DNA from: Micromonospora_H sonneratiae
GTDB taxonomy: Bacteria > Actinomycetota > Actinomycetes > Mycobacteriales > Micromonosporaceae
Assembly (NCBI RefSeq): GCF_042679305.1
Contig: NZ_JBHTMP010000004.1
Span: 124,001-188,000 of the forward strand
Reading direction: 5' to 3'
Length of the DNA: 64,000 bases
Below are positions 15,619 through 24,400 of this stretch, piece by piece. The translations under genes were made by a program, and so were the position numbers. The notes under the pieces were generated by a model that was given only the letters and a program-made list of their open reading frames with translations, was not told the DNA's origin and made no database searches. The stretch's first letter is position 1. Each line of letters begins with the position of its first letter.

Positions 15619-18600
15619 TTAATCGCCGTTCGGGCTGGTCACCGGGGCGGCAATGGCCGTCTGGATGAGACGGACGCCCTTTCGCCGGTCCACCAGTTGG
15701 GCCCGGCCCGGCGGCAGGATGAGAGGCTTGGCGTCGCCGAGGAACGTGCCCTCCTCGCGGCGGCACGACATCAGCAGGCCGGGTGTCCCGCCGTCCCACA
15801 GTCGGCGCAGCAGCGGGTCGGTCATGGCCCGGAGCCCGTTCGCGGTGCTGCGGGCGATGACGACGTGCAGACCGATGTCGGCCCCGTGGGTGACCAGCTC
15901 GACCAGGGTCCGGGTCGGGCTGTCCATCGGCGAGCTGATCAGGTCGTAGTCGTCGATGATCACGAAGAGCTTCGGCCCGGTCCACCAGTCCCGCCTGGGC
16001 AGCCGCTCCGGTGCGATGTCCGGTCCGGGAACCCGCTTCTGCATCGGTGGCACCGCCTCACCGATGACCGCCTGGAGCATCGGGCCGGTCAGTACGTACG
16101 CCAACTGGTGGGAGGCCGGAACCACGTCGTGCAGTTGCCGGCGTGGATCGGCGCACATGATCCGTGCCTGGTCCGGGGTGTACATCGAGGTGATCGCCTG
16201 CGCGACGACCCGCAACAGGTTGCTCTTGCCGGTCTCGGTGTCGCCGAACACCATCAGGTGCGGGTGGACATCGAAGTCGTGCACCACCGGGGCGAGGCGC
16301 TGCTCGTCCAGCCCGATGACGATCTTCGGACCGACCGGCTCGGGAGCCGGCAGTTCGGCCACGTTCAACGCGGTCGGCAGCATCCGTACCCGGGGAGCGG
16401 CCGGACCGCTCCAGGCGTCCCGGACGGTCGCGACCAGCGCGCCGAGTCCCGCACTGACGTCGTCGTCGTTGCCCTGCCCGTCGATGCGTGGCACCGCCGC
16501 CAGCCAGTGGTACTTGTCGGCGTTGATGCCCCGACCGGGCTGCTCGGGCACCGTGCGGGCGGTACGGAAGTCCATCTCGGAATCCATGCCGTCACCCAGC
16601 CGCAGCTCCAACTTGGTCTGTACCAGGTCGCGCAGCCACATCCGGATCTCCGACCAGCGGTTGGACGAGAGCATCAGGTGGATGCCGTAGGTCAGCCCCC
16701 GGGTGGCGATCTCCTGGATCACCGGTTCCAGCGCCTCGAACTCCGACCGCATGGTGAACCAGCCGTCGACCACCAGGAAAACGTCGCCGTACGGGTCCTC
16801 CGCGTACCGGCCCTCGGCCCTGAACCGCCGGTAGGCCGCCATCGACTCGATGCCCTGGGCGGAGAAGAGGTGCTCGCGGGCGACCAGCAGGTTGGCCATG
16901 TCGTTGACGGTGCGGATGACCCGCTCCCGGTCCAGTCGGCCCGCCACTGCGCCCACCTGGGGCAGGCCCGCCAGCGTCGACATCCCACCGCCGCCGAAGT
17001 CGAGCAGGTAGAACTGCACCTCGCGTGGCGTGTTACGCAGGGCGAGCCCGGCGATGATGGTGCGCAGCACGTTGCTCTTGCCGGACTGCAACGCGCCCAC
17101 CACGGCCACGTGTCCCTTGCCCGCCGACAGGTCCACCACCATGGGGTCCCGACGCTGGTCGAACGGCCGGTCGATGAGGCCGACCGGCAGCGCCAGCGAC
17201 GGCGTACCGGTACCGAAGCCCCGCTCGGGGTGCACCGCCAGCGGTGGCAGTAGCTCGTCGAGGGTCGCCGGCGTGGTCAGCGGCGGCAACCACACCCGGT
17301 GCGCCGGCGGACCGGCGTCCCGCAGCCGGTCGACCACCACCTCCAGGATCGATTCGACGGCACCCTCGTCGGCCTCGTCCACCGCCGGCTCGGAAGCGGT
17401 CGGCCGGGCCACCGGTGCGAGGTAACCGGAGGTGAACGGCACCACCTGGTGGTCGATGGCCGGGCTGCCGCCGGTAGCCGTCCGCCGCCCCGCGGCCCGG
17501 TACGGTCCCGACACGTACGCCCCCTTGAACCGCACCAGTGTGGTGGTGTCGGTACGCAGGTAGCCGGTACCGGGTTGCAGCGGCTTGTCGTACGCGTCGG
17601 TCGTACCGATGACGCTGCGCGACTCCATCGCGGAGAACATCCGCAACCCCATCCGGTACGACAGGTGCGTCTCCAGGGTGTGGATACGGCCCTCCTCCAG
17701 CCGCTGGGAGGCCAGCAGCAGGTGTACGCCCAGCGACCGGCCCAGCCGGCCGATCATGATGAACAGGTCCATGAACTCGCCCTTGGTGGCCAGCAGTTCC
17801 CCGAACTCGTCCACGATGACCACCATCGTCGGCAGCGCCGCAAGGTCCGCGCCACCGTCGCGGGCCCTGGTGTAGTCGTGGATCGAGCTGAAACCGGCCC
17901 TGCGCAGCAGTTCCTGCCGGCGGACCAGTTCGCCCTGTAGGGCGTCCTGCATCCGGTCGACCAGCGGCAGCTCGTAGGCGAGATTGGTGATGAACGCCGA
18001 CACGTGCGGCAGCCCGTCCAGGCCGAGGAAGGTGGCGCCGCCCTTGAAGTCGACCAGCACCATGTTCAGCCGCTCGGACGAGTGGGCCAGGGCCAGGGCC
18101 AGCACCAGGGTGCGGATCGTCTCGGACTTACCCGAACCGGTGGCACCGATCAGGATTCCGTGCGGGCCCATGCCGCCCTGGGCGGACTCCTTGAGGTCCA
18201 GTTCCACCGGCTGACCCCGGTCGTTGACGCCGATCGGCACCCGCAGGTGGTCCCAGGTGGACCGGTTGCGCCACACCTCCGCAGGTACGAACGTCCGGGC
18301 GTCGCCGACACCGAGCAGGTTCAGCAGGTCGATGTTGCCGCCGGTCGGGTCGGCCGACTCGGCCACCGCGCCGATCCGGTACGGGGCGAGCTGACGGGCC
18401 AGTGCCCGGGCCCGGATGGGGCCCAGTGCGTCGGGCCGGCCGAGCAGGGTGGCGTACTCGTCGCCGCGTCGGTTGACCGTCATGGTGGCCAGGCCCTCGT
18501 CGTCCAGCCGGAGCCGTAACGTCGTCTTCTCCCCGCGCCACGGCAGCGAGCCACCCAGCTCGGGGTGGCTGATGTCGACCGCCACCAGGTTGCGGTAACC

Positions 18601-19611
18601 CGGGCCGGCCAGTCGGCTGTTGGCCGGCAGCGTGGCGCCGTCGACGACCACCACCACGTACGGCTCGGTCCGGGTCGGTGTGGCCGACGCGTCGAACCGG
18701 CCACGCTCACCGAACTCCTTGCCACCGAGCAGTTCCTCCAGCTCCGACCAGGTGTCGTGGATCAGGCGTACCGGGCCGGTCGCGTCGTACTCGGTGGGGT
18801 GCAGCGCCTGCGGTGCCCATTTCAGCCAGTCCCAGTCGGTCAGCCGGTCGCTGGCGGCGCACACCGCGACGCGCAGGTCGTCGGGGGCATGGAAGGTGAT
18901 CAGCTGGGCCAGTAGGGCACGGACCAGGTTCAGGGTGCCGGCCCGCTCGCCGTGCACGCTGACCCGGGCGAAGCCCCGCAGGTAGAGCGCGATCGGCATG
19001 TCGTCGACGGTGGAGTACGCCTTGAGGAACCGGCGTAGCGCCCCCGCGCAGAGCGGTTCGAGATCCTCCACCGGTTTGGTCTGCGGCGCCTGTAGCCGCA
19101 TCGCCAGGCGCTGCTCGCCCAGGCCGATCCGTACCTCGCAGAAGTCCTGGTGACTGACCCGCCGTTCCCACAGCCGTTCCGAGCGCACCATCGACCAGAG
19201 CCGGTCCGGTGCCGGGTGCGTCCACAGCACCGCCTCGCGTTGCCGCTCCACCGACTTGCGGACCACCCTGCGGGCCTGTCCGAGATACCGCAGGTAGTCC
19301 CGGCGCTCGCCCTTGAGCCTGAGTTTGCGTTCTCCGGCCGCCCGGACCAGCTGTGCGATCAGCATGATCACCATGCCGACCGCCATCGCGCCGCCGGCCA
19401 GGTACATCACCGGCCGGCTGCCGAAGCCCGGCTGGATGAACATCAGCATCATCCCGCCGGACATCATCACCATCGGCAGGTACATCAACAGCGAGGAGAG
19501 CTGCCCGCCCTGCTCCTCCGGCAGGCCAGGGGGCTCCTGCAACGGGAACTCTCCCGTGTCCATCTTCGGTGCCGGTCGTCTGGCCGGCCGCCGCAGCATG
19601 ATCGTGCTCAC
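15619..19611 (-). CDS. eccC: Type VII secretion ATPase EccC (fused EccCa/EccCb)
   Basis: The 1,330-residue FtsK/SpoIIIE-type motor has two membrane helices near residues 35-90 and three ATPase domains. Their Walker A motifs are GATGSGKSET (about 488), GALQSGKSNV (about 837) and GDTETGKSNL (about 1121), so all three P-loops are intact. The first domain has Walker B MVVIVDEFGELL. EccC recognises ESX signals and powers export. I chose GTG 19611 because it gives the typical STIMLRRPARRPAP start and has GGAGG just upstream; the frame stays open to 19761 without support. The GTG overlaps the TGA of mycP, so the two are translationally coupled. Confidence 0.97.
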   Translation of the reverse strand: MSTIMLRRPARRPAPKMDTGEFPLQEPPGLPEEQGGQLSSLLMYLPMVMMSGGMMLMFIQPGFGSRPVMYLAGGAMAVGMVIMLIAQLVRAAGERKLRLKGERRDYLRYLGQARRVVRKSVERQREAVLWTHPAPDRLWSMVRSERLWERRVSHQDFCEVRIGLGEQRLAMRLQAPQTKPVEDLEPLCAGALRRFLKAYSTVDDMPIALYLRGFARVSVHGERAGTLNLVRALLAQLITFHAPDDLRVAVCAASDRLTDWDWLKWAPQALHPTEYDATGPVRLIHDTWSELEELLGGKEFGERGRFDASATPTRTEPYVVVVVDGATLPANSRLAGPGYRNLVAVDISHPELGGSLPWRGEKTTLRLRLDDEGLATMTVNRRGDEYATLLGRPDALGPIRARALARQLAPYRIGAVAESADPTGGNIDLLNLLGVGDARTFVPAEVWRNRSTWDHLRVPIGVNDRGQPVELDLKESAQGGMGPHGILIGATGSGKSETIRTLVLALALAHSSERLNMVLVDFKGGATFLGLDGLPHVSAFITNLAYELPLVDRMQDALQGELVRRQELLRRAGFSSIHDYTRARDGGADLAALPTMVVIVDEFGELLATKGEFMDLFIMIGRLGRSLGVHLLLASQRLEEGRIHTLETHLSYRMGLRMFSAMESRSVIGTTDAYDKPLQPGTGYLRTDTTTLVRFKGAYVSGPYRAAGRRTATGGSPAIDHQVVPFTSGYLAPVARPTASEPAVDEADEGAVESILEVVVDRLRDAGPPAHRVWLPPLTTPATLDELLPPLAVHPERGFGTGTPSLALPVGLIDRPFDQRRDPMVVDLSAGKGHVAVVGALQSGKSNVLRTIIAGLALRNTPREVQFYLLDFGGGGMSTLAGLPQVGAVAGRLDRERVIRTVNDMANLLVAREHLFSAQGIESMAAYRRFRAEGRYAEDPYGDVFLVVDGWFTMRSEFEALEPVIQEIATRGLTYGIHLMLSSNRWSEIRMWLRDLVQTKLELRLGDGMDSEMDFRTARTVPEQPGRGINADKYHWLAAVPRIDGQGNDDDVSAGLGALVATVRDAWSGPAAPRVRMLPTALNVAELPAPEPVGPKIVIGLDEQRLAPVVHDFDVHPHLMVFGDTETGKSNLLRVVAQAITSMYTPDQARIMCADPRRQLHDVVPASHQLAYVLTGPMLQAVIGEAVPPMQKRVPGPDIAPERLPRRDWWTGPKLFVIIDDYDLISSPMDSPTRTLVELVTHGADIGLHVVIARSTANGLRAMTDPLLRRLWDGGTPGLLMSCRREEGTFLGDAKPLILPPGRAQLVDRRKGVRLIQTAIAAPVTSPNGD

Positions 19612-20954
19612 GACTCCTCCCTGCCCTCGGTGTCGACGTTCGTTCCGGCGGCGGCCCGACCGGTTGGTTCGGTGGTCGTCGTCTTCGTGGTCCGCTTCTC
19701 CGCCGTCGTTGTGCCGGCCGTGCCGGGCGGGTCCGGATCGGGCGCGCTGGCCGGTCGCCATCGACGTCTGACGCCGCGCGGCACGGCGGCACCGAACAGC
19801 AGCAACGCGCCACCGAGCGCGACCAGTACGGCGGTGAAGAGGGCCGCGTTGCGGACCGGTGTGGGATCGGCGGCCCGCACGGGGGGCGGGTCGATCGGAT
19901 CACTGCGACCGCCGGCCGTCGTCACGGTGGACCCCTCGCCGGGCAGGATCGAGGTGACGGCGGCGTACGGGTTGACCACCCCCCAGCCCAGTTCCAGGCT
20001 CGGCAGGGTGGCGGCCGGATGGTCGGCGGTCTGTTCGAGCCGGCGCTTGACCTGGCCGGCGCTCAGTTTGGGGTGGTACGACCGGACCAGTGCCGCCACA
20101 CCCGCCACGAACGGTGCCGCGTAACTCGTGCCCCGGTCCATCACATGGCCACGGCCGCCCCGACTGAGGCTGATCACGTCCACCCCGGGAGCGACCAGGT
20201 CGAGATAGTTGCCGAACTCGGAGAATCCGCTACGTGATCCGTCCGGGCCGATCGCGCCGACCGCCAGCACCTGCGGATAGGCGGCCGGGTACGCCTTCGG
20301 GTTGCCCTCCTCCGCCTCGTTCGAGGCGGCGGCCACGATCAGTACGTCCTTCGCCGCCGCGTACTCGACCGCCGTACGTAGGTCGACCGTGGGGAAGAAC
20401 GAGCTGGCGGAGATGTTGATGACCTTCGCCCCGGCGTCGACCGCTGCCCGGATGCCCCGGGCCATCCCGGCGGCGTTGCCGTCGTTGGCGTCGTTGGCCT
20501 GCCGGATCGGCAGGATCCGTACGGCTGGGGCGATGCCCACCACACCGGTGTCCCTGGCTGGACGGGCCGCGATGATGCCCGCCACGAACGTGCCGTGCCC
20601 GAAACAGTCGCTGTCGGCCCGGCCACCGCCGTTGACCACGTCCACGCCGGGCAGCACCGCGCCCCGCAGTTGCGGAACGTTGGTGTCCACTCCCGAGTCG
20701 ATGACCGCGACCACGACGCCGGAGCCCCTGGTCAGATCCCATACCCGCTGCGGAGCCAGCCGCTGGTTGGTCCACGGGACCTCCCGGAACTGCTCGGTGG
20801 CGGGGGAGGTGCAGCGTTGGCCGGTCGGGGCCGAAGCCCGGGCGACGCCCGGCGTCCAGGCTGCCCAGATCACGATGACCAGCAGCGGTACGACCGACCA
20901 CTGTGTTCTGCGCCGCCGCTGGAATGCCGTCGAGTTGCCTGTCATGACCTCCAT
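19608..20954 (-). CDS. mycP: Type VII secretion-associated serine protease, mycosin
   Basis: This is a subtilase of about 448 residues. A signal peptide (VPLLVIVIWAAWTPGVARAS) is followed by a catalytic domain with Asp in VVVAVIDSGVD, His in FGHGTFVAGI and Ser in GTSYAAPFVAG. A C-terminal membrane helix (LFTAVLVALGGALLLFGAAV) and a basic Thr-rich cytoplasmic tail follow. MycP is required for the stability of the ESX membrane complex. ATG 20954 or 20945 are both possible; GGAGG lies only 2 bases before the second. The frame continues to 21356 but that part does not look coding. This is probably the first gene of the secretion operon. Confidence 0.94.
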   Translation of the reverse strand: MEVMTGNSTAFQRRRRTQWSVVPLLVIVIWAAWTPGVARASAPTGQRCTSPATEQFREVPWTNQRLAPQRVWDLTRGSGVVVAVIDSGVDTNVPQLRGAVLPGVDVVNGGGRADSDCFGHGTFVAGIIAARPARDTGVVGIAPAVRILPIRQANDANDGNAAGMARGIRAAVDAGAKVINISASSFFPTVDLRTAVEYAAAKDVLIVAAASNEAEEGNPKAYPAAYPQVLAVGAIGPDGSRSGFSEFGNYLDLVAPGVDVISLSRGGRGHVMDRGTSYAAPFVAGVAALVRSYHPKLSAGQVKRRLEQTADHPAATLPSLELGWGVVNPYAAVTSILPGEGSTVTTAGGRSDPIDPPPVRAADPTPVRNAALFTAVLVALGGALLLFGAAVPRGVRRRWRPASAPDPDPPGTAGTTTAEKRTTKTTTTEPTGRAAAGTNVDTEGREES

Positions 20955-20971
20955 ACGGAGACCGGGCGGAT

Positions 20972-20999
20972 TTGGTTGTGCCGATGGCTTCGGTATCGT
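20972..20999 (+). promoter_or_regulatory. Possible leaderless promoter for the SUKH gene
   Basis: TTGGTT and TATCGT are spaced by 16 bases, and the GTG start at 21006 follows the -10 box by 6 bases. That distance is typical of leaderless actinomycete transcripts. It is a pattern match only. Confidence 0.35.
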
Positions 21000-21005
21000 G
21001 CCGGC

Positions 21006-21352
21006 GTGACGCCTCCTGACTGGTCGGATGTACGCGAACGGCTCGCCGGGTTGGCGGCCGACTCCGACGCCGATGCGGTCTTCGGTTCCGTGGGCCACGG
21101 GTGGCGACTCGATCCGCCCCTCGGCGTCGACGAGTTGGCCGAGCTGGAGGCGCAGCTGAAGGTCACACTGCCGGGCGAGTACCGGTCGTTTCTGCTGGAG
21201 GCGGGTCGGGGTGGTGCCGGCCGGCGTACGGCCTCTTTCCGCTGCGTCGGATGGACGGACGCGGGTTCCGGCCGCTGTACGACACAGACGGAACGCGACT
21301 GGGGTTCGCCCGCTGGTACCTGGGTTGGCTGGATGCCGCAGAAGCCCAGGTG
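21006..21352 (+). pseudogene. Frameshifted, truncated SUKH (SMI1/KNR4) family gene
   Basis: From GTG 21006 the frame encodes a SUKH-like start with PPLGVDELAELEAQL and KVTLPGEYRSFLLEAGRGG. At about 21220 one base appears to be missing. The similarity resumes in the other frame as PAYGLFPLRRMDGRGF and WYLGWLDAAEAQ, as expected for an SMI1/KNR4 domain. It then ends abruptly where the tRNA-like element starts. SUKH proteins are often immunity proteins for polymorphic toxins. The gene sits between mycP and the 3' end of the giant gene, convergent with the latter. A sequencing error could explain the frameshift but not the lost 3' end. Confidence 0.72.
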
Positions 21353-21403
21353 TCACCGGGGCAGGAGTCGAACCTGCGGCCCGGGGGCTATTTTTCCCCG
21401 GTA
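21351..21403 (-). other. tRNA T-arm/acceptor-like remnant at a possible recombination junction
   Basis: On the minus strand GCAGG-TTCGACT-CCTGC (21377-21361) is a perfect tRNA T-arm: a 5-bp stem, a 7-base loop and consensus GGTTCGANTCC. It is followed by CCCGGT, which can pair with ACCGGG 18-20 bases upstream, giving an acceptor-like stem. D-arm and anticodon arm are absent, so this is not a functional tRNA. The 3' ends of tRNA genes are favoured integration sites, and the SUKH gene is cut exactly here, so a leftover attachment site is plausible. A second hairpin, CCGGGG and CCCCGG around 9 bases (21381-21401), could also end the giant transcript. Confidence 0.55.
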
Positions 21404-21404
21404 C

Positions 21405-24400
21405 TCATGTCTCTCCGTCCTCGGTCTGGTCGCCTTCGGGGCTCCCGCTCCCGCCGGCTGGATTCCCCGGCTTCGTGTTCGGCAGGTCGAGGTGCAGTTC
21501 CCGGGCGATGCGCAGCGCCTCCTCTTCCTCCTCGTCGCGAGCACCGAACGGCTTGCGCCGGAAGGCGTCCTCCTTCATGCCGCTGAGAATGTCGGCGATG
21601 GACCGGGGCATCCGGGCCAGCACCCCGGTGTACTCCGTCGGCTCGTCCGACGTTCCCTTCTCGTCGCCCTCCTCATCACCAGCGAGGGGCTCGCCATCCG
21701 ACGGCTGGTCGGTGGACTGCTTTTCCTGGACCGGCGTTTCGCCCACCATCGTCTGATCGCTGGAGGCGCTGTGGGTGGAGGAGGCGTCGTCGTCCGCGCC
21801 GTTGTCGATCACGTACGGGGTGACCGGCTCCTCGACCACGGGGGGCGGAGCGGGCGCGACCACGGTCGGCATCAGCATCGACAGGACCGTCGACGCGTTC
21901 GTCCCGCCGCTCGGGCTTCCCCCGGCGTCGTTGCCGGTACCGCCCCCGAAGTGGATGCTGTGGGCGACGGGCGTGCTGTCGGCTGCGGCAACCGCCTCCT
22001 CGATTGCCGTGACCGCCTCCGACCAGGACTGGAAGGCGTCGGCGGCGGCGGCGAGGAACGGGTGGTACATGGCGGCCTGCACCGGGCTGATCGTCGGCAG
22101 GTCGCCCACCGGCATCTGCGGTACGCCGTTGCGTCCGAGCGCCATCTTCGCGCTGTTCAGCGCCTGCCGTGCCGAGTCGAGTCCGGCTCGCAGGTCGGCA
22201 GCGTTGGCGAGGGTGGACCGGTCGAGCGCGCTGATCGCGGCGGTCTCCCGGTCCAGCAGGTCGCCCTGCCCCTCGCGCCACTGTGCGACGGTCGCATAGA
22301 GGGCCATCGTGTCGGCCAGCGACGGTGGGGTCGCGGGCGTGCTGCGTTCCACCGTCGGTTCGGTCCGTGTCGGCACCTGGTCGGTGTCCTGGGCTGTCGA
22401 CGAGGCGGTACCCGTAGCGGTGCCGCCGGGGTAACTCGGCGCTGGTAGCGGGATCGGCGGTGGGGTGTCGGTCGGCGCGCGGCCGGCGAGTTGGTCGACC
22501 CTGTGGCTGATCAGGTCGATCATCTGCTGGGTACGGCCAGCCGGGAACGTGCCCTGCGCGGCCACCGGCACGATCACGTACGGCCGGCCGCCGGTCTGCT
22601 CCTGGATGAAGGCGGCGATCCGATCGGAGTACGCCGGCAGCACCCGGTCACCGTAGGTAAATCCGAGCCGACCGTCCGGGAAGGCGGGCAGTACGATCCG
22701 GATCGGCGCGTCGGGGTTGCCGTCCTGTGCCAGCACGTCCGCGTTCGCCTGCCGCAGTGCGGGGGGCAGCGACACGATCGTGCCCTGGTCCGGGCGTTGG
22801 ACGTCGATCGGTTGCGGGTCGAACCGGGCGAAGAGGTCCGGGTTACGGTACTGGGCCGGATCGGTGTTGTCCGTGAGCGCTGCCGACACCCGTACATCGA
22901 ACAGGTCACCGAGTTGCTGGGCATATCGTTCCACCTGCGGCAGCAGGGGGTTTGCCTGTCCGGCATGCGGTACGGCCAACACGATCTCGGTGCCGGGCTG
23001 GTAACCGTTCTCCACCATGATCTCGGCGAGCACGGTTACCGGAATCGAGATCGAACTGCCCGGCCCGAGTGGCCCGTACGGGTCGTCGGAGGCACCGAAG
23101 ACGCTGTCGACGTCGCCCTGGGCGGTCACCACGTACACGTCGTCGGTGAGGGTGGTCGTGGTTGGGACCTGACCATAGTTGGTCGTGGGCTGTGCCGAGC
23201 CGCTGTCCCCGTCCGGCGGTGGCGGTGCCGGGAACCGGTTGCGGGCCTGCTCCGGTTGGCTCAGCGCGATACCGCGTTGCGCGTCGTCGGTGTCCCGCAG
23301 CGGCTCGACCGTGACGCCCTCCGGGGTGGCCTCGCGGGCCTGCCAGTCCGACCACGAGAGACCGGCCTCGTCGATCGGCGAGTCGACCGGGACCAGGGTC
23401 CCGGTCACCGAATCCCGCACGTACCCGGTGAACGTGGGCAGTGGCGCCGGCGCGTAGTTGGCTATCGTCGGCAGTTCCTGGTCGACCACCGCTGGATCGG
23501 GGTCCACCCGGTGCCAGTGGGTGTCGACGAAATCGCCGACGGCCGGATCGATCCGCCCGTTGGCGCTGTAGTAGACCGGTCGGCGGATACGGTTTGCCAG
23601 CGCGGTCACCCACTCCCGGAAGACGACTTCGTCGGTGAAGGTGCCAAGTGGGCCGACCCCGAGTCGGACCGGCAGGTGCGGTGGGATCCGCATGTTCTCC
23701 AGCGCCTGCGCCACCCGCTCAACGGGTAGGCCGGCCGCGTTCCCGTTGTCGCCGTAGGCGGACGGAACGTTGCCGGTCACCGCGAAGATCACGGTGGGAA
23801 GATCGTCGGACCGGCTGATCTGCTCGTAGAGTTGGGTGTTGAGCTGCACCCCCTCGGGGGTGTCGAAGATGAGCAGGTTGCTGCCCATCACCGTGAACTC
23901 CAGGCCGACACCCTCCTGCGGTCCTGTCGCCACGCCCAGGGCATCGGTGGTGAAGAACGATGGTGGAAGTTCACGGTCCGACGACAGTGGCGGTTCGACC
24001 GGGTTGGTACGGTTCAGCGCGCCGTTGGCGTCCCGCTGGTAGAACTGGTCGCGTCCCTGCTCGGGCGTTGGCGCGTCGACCGGTTGGGGCCACATCTGGG
24101 CGGTGAACTCACCGAGGGCGCTGTCGTACGCGGTGCCCACGCCGTAGAAGACCGGGCCCCGCCGCGCGTCACCGAGGAGGCTGAGCCAACCCCGGTCGAT
24201 GGAGACCGCTGCCTGTTCCCGCTGCGACGGCAACAGGTCGGGCAGGATGCGGATCGGTCGGTCGGCCGGGACACCCAGGGCAGCCAGCAGGTGGGCCACC
24301 GACTGTCCATCCAGCATCCGTACCGACCCGGTGGGCGTGGGGACGATGAGTCCGTCCTGCCCGAACCGGGCCACCACGGTCACGATGTCCCCGCGCTCCG

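Noticed and set aside
14299..17253. 984-residue open frame on the plus strand
   Set aside because: It lies opposite eccD/eccC and is a low-complexity Arg/Ala/Ser shadow of GC-rich codon bias; the minus-strand genes have clear families.
21351..21403. A functional tRNA gene
   Set aside because: Only the T-arm and an acceptor-like stem are present; D-arm and anticodon arm are missing.
21405..21700. A C-terminal toxin domain in the giant protein
   Set aside because: The last ~100 residues are acidic and disordered with no catalytic motif that I recognise.
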